Part shown: in pieces, positions 1 to 14,400 of the stretch
How the letters are laid out: each line of letters begins with the position of its first letter
Numbering within the stretch: the stretch's first letter is position 1
NCBI GenBank assembly: GCA_023053685.1
Contig: JALIGW010000029.1
Location: 4,598,501-4,662,500 of the forward strand
Direction of reading: 5' to 3'
Origin: Diadophis punctatus similis
Lineage: Eukaryota > Chordata > Lepidosauria > Squamata > Dipsadidae
Length of the DNA: 64,000 nucleotides
The notes under the pieces: generated by a model
The model's input: the letters and a program-made list of their open reading frames with translations, nothing else
Databases searched by the model: none
What the model was told of the DNA's origin: nothing
Made by a program: the position numbers and the translations under genes

Positions 1-546
1 AATGCTTGAGTCAATCTGTTCCACTATATGCATTTGGCTTACAAAAGCTAGCAGAAGAATTTGGCTAGCTGGTTTGAAAGGATTGGGGGGGTTATCTAAA
101 CAAGAGCAGGGGGTTATGAAAAGTGATAGTAGAGTCTCTTCAGATAAATACTTCCCTGAACTCAGTTATGAAAGGCAATCAACCAGTTGCTTTCCAATAA
201 AATGCTGAGATAATGACAGGCAATCAGCTTCAGACAGCTTGGAGAAATTATCTATGGATGATGACTATTCACTCATGTTCTGGAGATAAAGTAAGGATTC
301 TAGACTTAAGTAGTCTTGCTTGACCTGACTGGGAAGGAAGATAAGGTAACTGCCATTTTGCTAGCACACTTGTGTCTCTCACCAGTTTTTATATAATCAT
401 ATTTTTAATAAAAATAAATTATTAACAATAAAATAAACTTTTTGCACCAGCTATGCATGGTACAAGTTGGTGGCTATGTGATGGTTTCACACTATCTGCA
501 TGCTGATCCCAAAAACCGGAAATGTTCTGTAGTCTAATCTCTATAT

Positions 547-826
547 CAGTGATGGCTAACCTTTTTTTCCTCGGGTGCTGAAAGCGTGCGGCATGCCCAC
601 ACCCATAATGCAATGTCCCCCCACATGCCCCCTCTGCTGTTCCACCCCCGTGCATGTGCGTGTGACTCTCCCATGCGCCCCCGCCTCCCCACACATGCAC
701 GTGCGACCCCCCCCCGCACCCCATTTTGGGCCTAGCAGGCCTCCCTGAAGCCTCTGGTGCTGACCTAGGGCAACGGCTCGCATGCCCGCAGAGATGGCTC
801 CACGTGCCACAGGTTCACCATCATAG
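547..826. mobile_element. hAT MITE, CAGTGATGG family (copy 1)
   Basis: Terminal inverted repeats CAGTGATGGCTAACC / GGTTCACCATCATAG flanked by a perfect 8-bp duplication CTCTATAT (539-546, 827-834). GC-rich core, no transposase. Confidence 0.88.
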
Positions 827-834
827 CTCTATAT

Positions 835-2648
835 AAAGCTGCTAGGTGAGATCACCAGAAGGGTACAGTATAGAAAAATGTACTTGTTGGATCACTGTTG
901 AAGGCTATAAAAATTTGATGGGGAATACACACATTGGTGGTAGAGCTGTGACCTAATCATAGTACGGGAATTTATATATTTTAGAGTGTACTTCACCTAG
1001 TATTCAAATTCAAATTGAAGCTGATTCAAAGTATAGTGACGGCTTGGTACCAAAATCATCCCTGGTTTTAAAGGAATTGCTTGATTTCCATTATGCTTCC
1101 AGTCAGAGTTGATGTTAATACTATACAGACAGCTAAATGTTTTGGGACTGTTATGTTTGAGGGAATGTCTTTCCCCATATCTTCACTTGCCTGAGTATTA
1201 AAATTTGCCAAGGAGCTGCTTCCTCTATTAAGGGTACAGTAGTGTATAATGTGGGAATGTATTTATTTGTTTAAAACATTTATAATAGTCACCCATCTTA
1301 TACCAAACTCTGGGCAGCTCCCAGAAGTGAGAATAGGACCACCCAAAAAGCTAACAGCCCAGCAGCCAGATTGCTTTCATTTTTCACGCAAGTTTGAGGT
1401 TTTTATTTGTGCTGTTTTTTAAATAGATGGCTATTTGTTTTATTGGTTGATTTTTTAATGGCCGCTTTTATTGCCTTATGATTACTCAGATAAGGAGATG
1501 GTGGTATATAATACTCCATTAGTATTCAAATACATTATAAAACATTTTTGATTAGAGATAATGCTGGTACATCTAGAAAGCTTCACGATGTAGGATATAG
1601 CTAGCAAATGCAGTGTATGTGTTAGTCAGGTGTTTCTGAACAGCTGGGTTTGCACCACAAATTTAGTTATCATTAGCTTAACTATAATTTAGTCCATCTA
1701 AACTCCTTTCTGCAATTATGAACACACTATGAACAACATTATAAGCTGGGTTCAGGCAACATACCAAGTTGAAATGTGTTTAGCTACTTTATGCTTCAGT
1801 TAGAATTAACAAATGGCTTGTCTTATCTAGGCATTTATTTGCTTTTTCTATCACTTAAGCTTATAACTTGGGAACTTGTGGCTGCTGAACTAGAATAACC
1901 ATCATCTCTGACCACTGATCAGATGACAATTAACATTAAACCAATGGGAATGATTTGGGATAAGGCATTCTCTCTCTCAACCCATCCTACCTTCACAAGT
2001 TTGAGAAAACTAGAAGCTAGCACTTTGTCTACTGTCCTGAACTCTTGAATGAAAGGCAACATATAAATCTAATAAACAGTTTCCCATCTCTCCTTTCACA
2101 GAGTGTCATTTTAAGTTGTCAATCCAGCCCTGAAGTTATAACAGGGACATTGTTGTTTTAATGTTGTTTTTGTGTAATTTGATTTTGTTAACTGTTAGAT
2201 CAAGGATTCCTACCGTTTTGCCATCATACTTCCCTTCAGTGTAATCTTAATGTACACACCTCCCCTAAAAATTCAAAAACCAAATTAATACAGATGAACA
2301 ATAAAAACAAACTATTTTCAATAAAGACATTTTTTAAAAAAATCTTCACACCTCCTCTGGCCTCTATCTGCACCTCCCCAAGGCAGACATACCTCACATA
2401 CCTCACAATTTGGAAAATCCTGAGTTAGTATGTGCCCCATCCCCTTATCAATGTTGCTTTGAAATTTATGAATAGCATACGATGATGCACAGTTAATTTT
2501 GGCGGAACAATCCTTCCAATATCCCTAGTTTACCAAAGCTAGGTTACTACACCTGGAAAACATTTTTTAACCTGGCACATATCCACCATACAGGCAGCTG
2601 CCTCTCATTTACATTTCTTTTTATTCATGGCAATCTATGTGAGTTTGT
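835..2648. other. Intergenic, no recognised feature
   Basis: AT-rich unique-looking sequence. No coding exon, RNA gene or clear repeat. I searched specifically for pieces of SLC43A1, the expected neighbour, without success. Confidence 0.5.
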
Positions 2649-2656
2649 GTCAGCAG

Positions 2657-2806
2657 CAGTAGTGGGTTCTAAATCCTGCTGCTACCAGTTTGCACGCGCG
2701 CAACACTTCTGCGCATGCGCAGAAGCGTTCTGGGCGGGTGGGCAGAGCCTCCCGCCACCGCTACCGGTTCGCTTAACCGGGCCGAACTGGGAGCAACCCA
2801 CCGCTT
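2657..2806. mobile_element. hAT MITE, CAGTAGTGGGTTC family
   Basis: Ends CAGTAGTGGGTTC / GCAACCCACCGCTT; flanks GTCAGCAG (2649-2656) and GTCAGAAG (2807-2814) are 8-bp duplications with one mismatch. Contains TGCGCATGCGCA at 2710-2721. Confidence 0.85.
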
Positions 2807-2814
2807 GTCAGAAG

Positions 2815-4427
2815 CAACATATTCATAGTCTTTAGCACAATGCAAAAACATAACCCATTGCAGGTAATTTCAGTGTACCAGATATAGAAGAAGATCCTGC
2901 CTGAAATTCTCTCCACCTAATCTTGTTCTTGAAATTCCTAGATGAGCAACATGAAAAACGCCTTCAATCCATAGGAGAAAATACTGTGCTAAATAAGGAA
3001 AATCTGGATGCTGAGCATAAGCAAGTCATTATGAAATAATCCTCTCTCTCTCACTGAATTGAATAGAGGCAGCATCTCAGCTATCTGACTATTTAAAAGA
3101 CAGGGTTGGAGACTTGCAGGTGGTTAATGAGTGAAGGAATATGAAGCAGGAACTGCATGCCCATGAATATAGAAAAAGCATTTTGATGGTTAAGGTCAAT
3201 GGGTGGGTCACAGAATGGCAATGCCACACAAGGTGAAAAAGCCTGAGATATATCAATTAAGCTCTAGGCTTAATTGATCTGTAAACATTGCATAGCCTGC
3301 TTGAGCCATAAGTTCAGCTTTACCCTTTGCAGAAGAAACATGGAGTTGCCTTCCATTTAGAAGCCGTGGCAGAGAAAATGGGTTTCTATTAGAGCCCCCC
3401 CCCCCCATTAAGGGAAACACAGGTTTTTACTACTAACATGACAATGGGGAGCATAAAGCTAAGGCTGACAAGGTTTGGGGATCAACAGTAATGCTGATTA
3501 AAACTTTGGAAGCAACAGAAGGGGATAGACTGAGCCACCCTGTCCCTTTGAATGTGTGAGGTTTATACACTTAAGATTAATAGGCCACCATGAGGGGTGG
3601 ACCTGGAGGTGGGGAAATGTAAATAAGGAAGCCATCAAATAGGAGGCAAAACCTAAATAGGAAGATACAAAGCAATTACATATGTGACAGACTAGAAAGA
3701 AAAAGTCACCTGATGACACCCCAGCCTGTTGAAGAAACACATTAGATTCTTGTGCATATTCCCCAAAAGGAATATCTATAATCTGAAAGACATCTTCCCT
3801 CTACTGCAGGAAAAAAACCTTTCCTCACTTGTATCTAACAATAGCACACACATGCCCTGGCATCATCATTTTTTCTGCTGTGTCCTCTTGATGTCCTCAC
3901 CTTCACCTTGTCCCCAGCCCACAAGATGACGATCTTAAGCTTTCCCGAGCCATACTAAAATACTATTTTCCCCTTAAGTTAACCACGTTCAGTGACAACT
4001 ACGAGGTATCGTTTGCTTTGGTTACCCATTAGTTTGGAAGGAAGTCAGGTGACTGCTGGGCCTTGAAAACAGACAGTAGAGAGCAAGATAGGAATTGGCA
4101 ATGAGGATGGCAAATTTCATGCCAGAGTCTTCTGCTAATTCAATGGTTGTAAGCACTTCAGGCCAGCAGTGGTGAAAAATCCTCAGAGACGCAGATGAGA
4201 ACTTAAGTTTGTTCTACAGCATAGGACGAGTTTGTAAAGGGCCAACATGAAACCAGGACCTGCACGATCTGGGCAGAAAATAGAATATGCATTTTTACTG
4301 TATATTTTTAATTTGTAAAGTACCTATAAAATATATTTATTAGGATACATAGATATATAGAACAGTACTGGGTTTATTGACAAACATTTGAATGAAAGTC
4401 TGTTTTGACTCCTAACAATTGAGGTAA
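2815..4427. other. Intergenic, no recognised feature
   Basis: No supported exon; the short open frames at 3498-3929 lack homology I can recognise. Confidence 0.5.
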
Positions 4428-4851
4428 AGGTAATCCTCAACTTACGAATGCAATTGAGTCCAAAATTTACGTTGCTAAGCAAGACAAGTGAATTTTGCCC
4501 CATTTTATGACCTTGCCATAGTTGTTAAGTCAATCACTGCTGTTGTTAAGCCAGATTCACTCAACAATCACATAGTTAATATGATTGTTAAGTGAATCCG
4601 GCTTCCCTATTGACTTCACTTGTCAGGTCCCAAAAGGTGATCACATGACTCTGGGACACTGCAACCATCATAAACACATGCCAGGTGCCAATCATCTGAA
4701 TTTTGATCATATGACCACGGGGATGCTGCAAGTCCTAAATGGGGAAAACGGTCACAAGTCACTTTTTTCAGTGATGTTAACTTCAAACACTTCAATTCTC
4801 CAAGATTCAGTCAGTCACTAAACAAATGGTTGTAATTCGAGGTCTACCTGT
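4428..4851. mobile_element. Tc1/mariner (Tigger-like) MITE, copy 1
   Basis: About 420-bp repeat with ends GGTAATCCTCAACTTACGA / TTCGAGGTCTACCT and an internal TTGTTAAGTGAATC...GGCTTCCCCATTGAC pattern. Same family as the five following copies. Confidence 0.75.
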
Positions 4852-5676
4852 AGTAACTTCTTCTCAGAGAAATGAAATAAAAAAACAGAAGTGAACTATT
4901 ACGAATCAAATTCCAGATCTTATTTGAAACATGTATTGGTTCCATTTCTCTTTCCTCCTCCCACTTTTGCCCAATCATGGAATCTTGTGAATGTCTTGCA
5001 ATTTTGCTGTTGCCCGTGTCTTAAACTCTGGTTGCTCTCCCCAGCCACCGCAGGGTGCATACAGGGATCCATGAAAGCAACTGCAGCATAGCATCCTGCC
5101 CCGGGTAGAAATAAAACCACACGCAAGGGTTGCCAAATAACTTCCAGCATGTGGTTTTAAATAACTTCTAATTGCTTTAAGCAGCTCTAATTGAATAAAT
5201 CACCCTCTGGCTAAGTACCGCTATTTAATTAGAAAAGGTAGAGCGAGTCTAAAAGAATTCTAAAGGGCCCAATTATGAACCATACTCATTAAAAAATTAG
5301 CCATACCTTAAAATTTATTTGTTTGTTTGATAAAAGTAGTGCTCAAAAGTCTTTGTTGACCACCGACCCCTGCTGGCCGTAAGATGTAGCAGTGTGCTTA
5401 GCTGGATGTCTAAGGGTTTGGGGCTCAGAAGTCTACTCAAGTGTTTTCTTTTTTTAAAAAAATGCTGTGAGTGCTGACACAGAATGGCAACAGTGAGGCT
5501 GAAGGACAAATAGCAATAATTTGCCCATGGAATTAAGTGCCAAATAGATGGGTAGCGAATACTGAAACCAAGGCTTTCTGCTTCCATAGAACCTCAATTT
5601 CGTAAAGCGAAAAAAAAAAAAAGGCAAATGGCCCTTCTGCCTTCACCAGCCAACTCATTTTTCCTACTCCCTAGTC

Positions 5677-6069
5677 CAGTGATGGCGAACCTATGGCACG
5701 CATGCCACAGGTGGCACGCGGAACCATATCTGCCGGCACGCGAGCTGTTGGCCTAGCTTAGCTCCAACGCGCATGTGCAGGCCAGCCAGCTGATTTTCGG
5801 CTCATGCGGAGGCTCTGGGAGGGCGTTTTTGGCCTCCGGGGGGCGGGAGAGGGCATTTTCGCCCTCCCCAGGTTCCAGGGAAGCCTACTAGACCCACCAG
5901 AAGTCGGGAAATGGGTCATTTCCGGCCTCCAGAGGGCTTCCGGGGGGGCGGGGAAGGCCGTTTTCGCCCTCCCCAGGCTTTGAATTATGGGTGTGGGCAC
6001 TCGCGCGTGTGCGATAGCGTGCGCACACACACTTTCGGCACCAGAGGAAAAAAAGGTTCGCCATCACTG
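5677..6069. mobile_element. hAT MITE, CAGTGATGG family (copy 2)
   Basis: CAGTGATGGCGAACCT / AGGTTCGCCATCACTG ends are exact inverted repeats, flanked by perfect 8-bp duplications CCCTAGTC (5669-5676, 6070-6077). Core has tandem variants of a GAGGGCG(TTTT)GGCC-type motif. Open frames here are artefacts. Confidence 0.92.
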
Positions 6070-6077
6070 CCCTAGTC

Positions 6078-8100
6078 AATGCTAACCAGCTCAACTCACC
6101 CCTTAAAAAGTACCAATCGCGAAGTTTTGTTTCACACTTGTGTGTGTGTACATGTGCAGAGATGTAAACCTCCACTTTACTGCCGTCTTTTTCCCCCCCC
6201 TTCAGTTTCCCCATGGTCTCCTTCACCCAGACCTCTTCCACTGAATTTTCTATTTAATTGCATGATTTTTCTTCTTCTTCGTGGTTTTATTTCTATTTCT
6301 CCCTCCCTCCCTCACATGCACGCACCATCCTGGACCAACCCACGCTTTTTCACCTTCCTCCCATGGCCTCCATCTGTTTTTCCCTCCCCCTTCACATTTT
6401 CTCCTACAAGCCACAACAGGCATAATTTAGCCTCCACAACCCACAAATATGCTGTGAAATTCAAATGAAAGTGGGTGTGTGCGTTAAGGACCCAGAAAGG
6501 CGCACCAAGCAAGCAAAGAATAATTGCTGTTCTGGGAGACCGTTTTTAAAAATATCAATCTTTGGTGGGTTGGGGGGGGAGAGATTGCATAGTGATCCCC
6601 ATGGCAGTCTTCTGAAAGCACCTGTATGTTCACAAATGTTACACTAGAGACTGCAGCACCCAGAACAATGCAGAAACACAAGGGGCATTTTTCAACAGAG
6701 ATTGAATTACAAGTGCATCTGAGGCAAAAAGCTATTTGGAAAGCAACGACGTGCCGCACCTTATTTCCAGCAAAATTAAGACATGAAGAGAAATAGGATC
6801 TCTGCTTCAAATTACAGAGAAATGGTTTGTACCCTCCAATAAAAAGCTACCAGGATATAACGAAAAATTGCTGGTTCAGTAAGTACATCAAGGAACAGCT
6901 ATATTTTAGCCAAGCTAATAATTTCAGTAATCTTTCCTTGAAGAAGTGGTTGAATCAGAAGTCACTTATCAAATAGTCTGCAATTCTCTAAGATACACTA
7001 CTCGATCTCTGCCTGGTGTCCATTAAGAGTTCCCCATATGGGGGCTCCTACTTCCTGAAATCTGCAAACCAACCAAGCAATCCTGGGGCCTTCAAAGTTG
7101 CAGACTCTAGTTCCCCCTTCCGATTATCTACTGCAACTGCAGCCAGTTTTATCAATGAGCATGGGGAAACACTCGGCTCACATCAATTATTTAAACATTA
7201 ACAATTACGTTATCTGGCGTTATCAAATAGGCCAACATGATTACTGCTCCTGTTCCTTTGTGGAAAAGTCTGCTTTTGAAGCATCTCATATTTGAAATTT
7301 GGAGAAAGGGAAGATTCTACCTCTCCCCATTCCTGACATTGGCTGGTAAATTGGATTGTTTTCCTCCCACTTAGCTTGGCTGACTACCTAGATTAGCTAA
7401 GAGATAGTTGTGTCATGTGATGCACCACTCCCCATTCCCCATGGAAGTGAGTTAAATGGTTCCATCTGCTGCAGGAGGAGGGAACGTATTAGAAATGCCC
7501 CAATACCCCCTCAGCTGTTATGATTCTAAACCAGCATTTTCTTGAAGGTTGGACTTTGACTTCCAGAATTCCAGCAATGACCATATCGGCTGGGGAATTC
7601 TGGGAGTTGAACTCCACTCCTCTCAGAGTTGCCTAGGCAGGGAAACACTTTTCTAAACAGAAAAGCCTGCAGTTCTTTGATGTCAAAAGCAAAAGGGGGA
7701 CACCTGGGGAGATGCACGCAGCATGTCTACAAATCTGTTTGGTGTACAGTACTGTAAACAGATCTCAGGAAAAAAAACATAGCAACTGCTCTAAGGAAGT
7801 AAAAGCAGGTGCCACTCAAGTACCCTGCCTGGTCCTGAATTTAAAAACTGAGCATACCTAATAAATAAAGGTGTTTTAACCGAATGATAATAAACTGCTT
7901 CTTTTTTTCTGTTAGTGTACCAAGGGAATGGAAACAAGCCAGGAAAGTCCGTGGAGCTGGATAGTAAGTGTTAAAATAGCCCACTAAGCAAACTCAAAGG
8001 TTCAGCTTTCAATGTTCAACCAGAAAGAATTAGCTAAGAAAAGGGTTCCAGAGATGAGCCTGTTTTCCTTCACAAGGCATAATCATTTATCAGGCCTAAA
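6078..8100. other. Intergenic 3' of TIMM10
   Basis: No gene apart from the worn foldback repeat at 7538-7650. Pyrimidine-rich 6180-6400 creates long but meaningless open frames. Confidence 0.5.
7538..7650. mobile_element. Diverged foldback MITE
   Basis: Both arms are recognisable (GACTTCCAGAATTCC and GAATTCTGGGAGTTGAACTC) but worn. Another arm-like fragment is at 20135-20185 (GAATTCTGGGAGTTGTAGTC). Confidence 0.5.
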
Positions 8101-8159
8101 AATGGAAGGCAAAGCTTCAGCCCCATTAGCAGCCGGCAGAGGAAACACAGCATGGATGT

Positions 8160-8165
8160 TTTATT
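8160..8165 (-). terminator. Probable TIMM10 polyadenylation signal
   Basis: AATAAA on the minus strand, 73 bases after the TIMM10 stop codon. It would give a short 3' UTR. Downstream cleavage-site elements were not verified. Confidence 0.6.
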
Positions 8166-8237
8166 GGCAAAAGCGAGAATTAACACCAGTCCAGACACAA
8201 GGTGTAGAGATAGGTTGGGAGAATCGGAAGCGGGAGT

Positions 8238-8439
8238 TTAGGCAGGTCCAGTCCCTTGTTGCATCCGTTTCATCAGTTCTTCATCCTGCATTGAGAGTTC
8301 TGTCAGTTTCTTGCCCATCCGCTCATGAATGTCCAAATACTTGGAGACACAGCGATCCAGGCACACGGATTCCCCTTTTGACAGTTCAGCTTCCTTGTAG
8401 TGTGGAGGAACACACTTACGATGGCAGGCATTGGTCATT
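8238..8439 (-). CDS. TIMM10: TIMM10 coding exon 2 (terminal)
   Basis: 202 nt from the acceptor CACAG|A at 8440-8441 to the stop TAA at 8238-8240. It encodes residue 24 (last base) to 90 and carries all four conserved cysteines. The open frame extends past the acceptor to 8528, but that extra part is intron. Confidence 0.97.
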
Positions 8440-11400
8440 CTGTGATTGTGCAAGAAGAAAATAACTTGAGAAAACAGGTCGTTCTTCAGAGTTCTACATG
8501 TGCTTTTCATTCTGACAACATAAAACATTGGAAGACCATCATGCCCACAACTCTAATGGTATCTAAAACATAATGTTTCCTGTAAGAGTTTAACAATCTC
8601 TGATGCAGCTTTGGTTTCTTTAGGATCAAAATTACAGAATGAGCCCTTCTTGATCTACAAATAGTCTTATAAATTCAATACTGAATTTTGTATATTGGAC
8701 ACTGCAGACTCAAAGCACCCCGAGTGGCTTAATTTAACCACATCTTAATATTCTAATCCAGATGACACTGTGATGGAATGAGTAGCAGCACTTCATTCAG
8801 AAATCCATATTTTGCCTCAGTAGCTGAATTACAGTAGGTTTCTTATTCTATTAACAATTCTTCAAAGGCTTCTCTGTCATCTTCTTTTAGCTACCATTCT
8901 GATGAAAAAGCACAATCCAGTCAGTCAGACACTTCCAGTTACAGGTTGTAAAACAGACCATGAATTACTGCTATTCAAATGGATTAAATTTAGAAAATCA
9001 AAGAAAAAATGTATATCAGTAAAATATGACCTAGCGCAGGGGTCTCCAACCTTGGCAACTTTAAGACTTGTGGACTTCAACTCCCAGAGTTCCTCAGCCA
9101 GCTTTGCTGGCTGAGGAATTCTGGGAGTTGAAGTCCACAAGTCTTAAAGTTGCCAAGGTTGGAGACCCGTGAAGAGGGCTATATAGTTGAAACATAAGGT
9201 ACAGATTAGTATAAATTATGCAATAATTATGCAATTTATTGCATAAATTATGCAAAACTAAACCTGACAAGGTATGGTAAGAAGACATCCTATGGAAACC
9301 AAAACCAAAACAAAAAAGCAACCAAACCAAAATTTTACCAAGGAAAAGATTTAAGTGTCTTTCAAAACAAGCTGTCATTATAGCTGAGGAAAGATCAAAG
9401 AAAGGAAATAAGGATGTAAGAAGACTGGACACGGACATTCAATATCAAAAAAGGCACAAAAAAGTTAAGGTTGTGAATAAATAGGGGCAAGTATCAAGAA
9501 AGAGAAAAGTAGCAGTAAAAAAATCAGAAATCAAGGGAACTTTTTCAGCTATGGTAAAATATTCAACAAAAAATATAGAAAATATCTGAATGAGATTCAA
9601 GGAAGATGAAAAGACTACACTTGGATCGTTTACAAAAGAGATTGTAAATTGACAAAGACATTTGAAGGGAGAGAGAATATATTTAGGAACTAGCTCAACA
9701 AGAATGTGACCCGATAGAATAGCTTCAAACGAGAATACATCAAATGCAGATGAAATGCCCACTGAATCCTTTAAAGCTGCAGGAAAAGAGGTAGTTAATG
9801 CTAACATCTCTACATGAGGCTTAGACAGTGGAAAACAAAGTATATCTACCTATATGGGGCTAAAAACCTGGGACATATAAAAGTACGCAAAAATTACCGA
9901 AATCCCACAAGCTAATAAATAAATATTTACTTACCATATTTTTCGGTGTATAAGACACACTTCTCCCACCCCAAAAGTGGTTGAAAATGTCTGTGCGTCT
10001 TATAAAGCGAATGTTGCCAAAGCCGCACCCACCTGCTGGCCCCCACCCTTCGGCTTCTACCTCCCAGCAATTTGCCTCCTTGCAGCAAACAGCAATAGCA
10101 CTTAGACTTATATACCGCTTCATAGTGCTCTTACAGCCCTCTCTAAGCGGTTTACAAAGTCAGCAAATTGCCCCCAACAGTCTGGGTCCTCATTTTACCC
10201 ACCTCGGAAGGATGGAAGGTTGAGTCAACCTTGAGCCGGTGAGATTTGAACTGCCGAACTGCAGCTAGCAGTCAGCTGAAGTAGCCTGCAGTGCTGCACT
10301 CTAACCACTGCGCCACCTCGGCTCCCTAGCAAACAGCCTGGTCAGCTTCAGCACAGCCTGATTTAGCACGAGCAGCTGATTGGCAGTTGGATCGGCCTCC
10401 CAGAATACCACCCATCAGCTGTTCCAGGCTGCGAGGATCACCGCCGCCCATCGCCGCCTCAGCATGCCCCATTTTCGGCATCTGCACATCCCATTTTCGG
10501 TCCGTTCCAGGCAGCGGGGATAGGCGGCGGTGGCAATCCCCGCCACCTGGAACGGGCTGAAAACGGCAGATTTTTTTTCTTGTTTTCCTCTCCAAAAGCT
10601 AGGTGCATCTTATAGTCCGAAAAATACGGTAACTTCTTACAAAAATCAGCCATATAGGTAATCCTTGATCAACGACCACAATCAAGCCCCCAAATTTCCA
10701 TTGCTAAGCAAGACAGTTAAGTGAGTTTTGCCACACTTTACCACCTTTCTTGCCATAAATGTTAAGTGAATCACTGCAGATGTTGAATTAATAACATACT
10801 TGTTAAATGAATCTGGCTTCCCCATTGACCATTCTTGTCAGAGGGTCACAAAAGGGGTTCACATGACCCTGGGACAATGCAACTGTCATAAATACATGCC
10901 AAGCGACTGAATTTTCATTACATGAATACAGGGATGCCGCAACAGTCATAAGTGTGAAAAACGGCTATAAGTCAATTTTTGGTGCTGTTGTAACTTCGAA
11001 CAATCACTAAACAAATGGTTGTAATTTGAGGATTACCTGTACATGGAAAGAAAAATGCCAAATAAAAAAAGGGTTTTTTTAAAAAATAAAGAGATGTGCA
11101 AAACTTTTCATTGTTAAGTGTTTCAAGCATGAAATTTCAAGAAATGTCCTGCTTCTAGGGCAAAATTACTGTTTTGGATTGGAAATATTTTCCAACATGC
11201 TTGAAGGAATCCATTTTGTGCTCAAGACAGGGGATATTGTGAAGTTTTAAGAATGAAAAAATTCCAAATGAAGTATTTTGCACATGCCTACAAACTCAGC
11301 AGAGACCCAACAGCAGGTAGCGAGCATAAGAAAAATAATGGAATAATGAGAATTACAAAAGGAATATATCAGAACATGGAACATATTAATGATTCATATT

Positions 11401-14400
11401 AATGAATCAGAATACTTGAGTCAGTTGAATAATCTTTACAATGAATGAGAAGCTGCTATAAGAAAGTTTAAAATAGAAGTGAGACAAGGAAGCATGTTGT
11501 CCTCATATCTGTTTACCTCGTTCAGCAAATATGTCACATAAAAAGCAGAACTGAAACAATTACCGGTAACAGTTGAAATTAAAACTGTGACCAAACAGCA
11601 ATAATTTGAATGTGCAGTCGAGCTGTGCATTACTTTGGATTCTAAAATAAATACATTAAAAAAACTTTCTTTAATTCCTTAAATGAGGTCCCAAGGAAAA
11701 ATATCTTTTTGCTTCCAGATCCAATTTAATACACAGCCCTAACATGTAGCCATATCACTTTATTAACTGCAAGTAAGACAGACTTAGATAGTTGAAAAAC
11801 ATAGAAGAAAAACTCTGGATAAATGTTAAGGGGGCCTAAATAATTATAAACATCACAAAATGGCAAAGGCAGAAAAGAGGGAAGTTAGAAATCAAACAGT
11901 CATTTCCCTTTTCCTTTTTTGCTATTAATTTTGCTTCGTCTTTTTTCTTTAATATGTACAAACAATATAATAAATAACAGTACAGTGGAGACCTTTGTAT
12001 TAAGGACCATATTGAGTTTCAGACAGAAACCTTTATCATATAGTTTGATGTATCTTCCTGTATCATAAATACATGCCAGTTGCCAAGTGCTCGAATTTTG
12101 ATCATGTGACCCTGTGGATGCTGCAATGGTCGTAAGTGTGAAAAACGGTCATAACTCATTTTTTCAGTGCCATTGTAACTTTGAACAGTCATTAAATGAG
12201 TGGTTGTTAAGTTGAGGACCACCTGTATTCCAATAATACAATGTACTAGTTATGTTTACAATAATGCAATAAAACAAATTATAGATGATTAAAAAAAAAT
12301 GTAATTCCAACTTATATTCAGTGAACGTACAGCTTGCAGCAAAAAATGTAAGGCAATCGTCAGTTTCATTTTGCAGGGCTTCAGAACAGATATGGATGGA
12401 TACTGCACTCGGGAAACAAAACCTGAGACTATTCTTAGAAAGAAATTGCAAACTTAAAAACCATCATGGAGGATTTCAATAACAACAAATGTCAGCATAG
12501 TTAAAGCAATGACAGGGTACAGTTTAAAAAAACTGGACAAGAAAAAATGAAGAGAAAGAAGATGGACACCTTCACATTATGACTTTGAAATGGTTACTAA
12601 AAACACCATGGCATGCAAGAGTCATTGGTCTATCTATTAGTTCTGGACCAAATAATGATTGGCACTTCCCCTGGATGATAAGCAGCAAAAGATAGGGATG
12701 GTCCAATCCTACCAGCCTTTCAAAAGGCTGTGAAGAATTGCCTCTTTGCTCAGAGGCTGGGCCAGACTGCAGTTATTGAAACTCTAGTCTGCATTTATGG
12801 TATTATGGTTTTGGTATCCTCTGAGATTTTTAATGAGGGACCTCAGCTTGGGTTTTTATATGACTGTTGATATTTATAATTTTTTAATCGGTGCCCAGAG
12901 TTTCAATACATAGACAGGCAACCTTATAAAATTAATACAGTAGTCCTCTGCTTACAATTGAGCCCCAGATTTCTATTGCTCAGTGAAAGAGTTGTTAATT
13001 GCGTTTCGCCCCATTTTACGACCTTTCTGGCCACAGTTGTTAAGCAAATCACTGCAGTTGTTAAGTTAGTAACACGGTTGTTAAGTGAAGCCGGCTTCCC
13101 CATTGACTTGGCTTGTCAGAAGGTCGCAAAGGGTCATCACAGGACTCTGGGACGCTGCAACAGTCATAAATATGAGTCAGTTGCCAAGCATCTCAATTTT
13201 GATCATGTGACCATGGGGGATGTTGCAATGGTCGTAAGTGTGAAAAATGGCCATAAGTCTCTTTTTTCCAGTTGTAACTTTGAATGGTCACTAAATTAAC
13301 TGTTGCAAGTCGAGGACTAGCTATAAATAAAAATAAAGAATTGAATAAGCAGGTACTTATATACTTTGGGGATATGATGCAAGTAGTGGATAATAAGTAT
13401 GTTTGGCATATTTAGGGATAAAGATATAGGTGGATGCGATTGAGGGGAGCCAATACCATCCACCTGATAAGGAAACAGAACAGAATAGAACAGAACAGAA
13501 TAGAATAACAGAGTTGGAAGGGACCTTGGAGGTCTTCTAGTCCAACCCCCTGCTTAGACAGGAAACCCTACACCACTTCAGACAAATGGTTATCCAACAT
13601 CATCTTAAAAACTTCCAGTGTTGGAGCATTCACAACTTCTGGAGGCAAGCTGTTCCATGGATTAATTGTTCTCACTGTCAGGAAATTTCTCCTTAGTTCT
13701 AGATTGCTTCTCTCCTTGATTAGTTTCCAGCCATTGCTCCTTGTCCTGCCTTCAGGTGCTTTGGAGAATTATTTGATTCCCTCTTCTTTGTGGCAACCCC
13801 TGAGATATTGGAACACTACTATCATGTCTCCCCTAGTCCTTCTTTTCATTAAACTAGACATACCCAGTTCCTGAAAACTAGACATACCTAGTTCCTTCAT
13901 ATGTTTTAGCCTCCAGTCCCCTAATCATCTTTGTTGCTCTTCTCTGCACTCTTTCTAGAGTCTCCACATCCTTTTTGCATCGTATCTTATCAGATTTAGA
14001 CTTCCCAGATATCCTTTCTTACCTGTCCCTTTACCATATAACCGTTACTGCCAGTGTGTGCCAGTTCCAGTTCCTTTTATTTGCATGTTTGTTTTTCAAG
14101 TTTTATGTTTTGTTTTGTTTTGATGTTTCCACAGATTCCTGAATGTCTGCTTAGTTTGCAGATATAAATATACATATGTTTATACATTTCTCAAGAAATA
14201 AGAAGCCTGTGTCAGCATATAAAAAGCCTAGTTGTATGAAAGGTCGATGGAAACCAGGAAATTAAAGAATATGCAAGAACAAGCAAAACGGGAACATCTC
14301 AGGTATCTTGCATTTTTGTATTTATTAATCAATGACAGTGACTAGAGATAAGCAGTTGTAATGGAACAGGTTGGATGGCTTTGGGGAATGAGGAGAAAAA

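Noticed and set aside
5758..6241. Open frames over the 5.7-6.2 kb region
   Set aside because: They lie in or run out of a hAT MITE and have no recognisable product.
1..8100. Exons of SLC43A1 expected by synteny
   Set aside because: No frame matches the transporter's conserved segments that I remember; only repeats and short open frames are seen.
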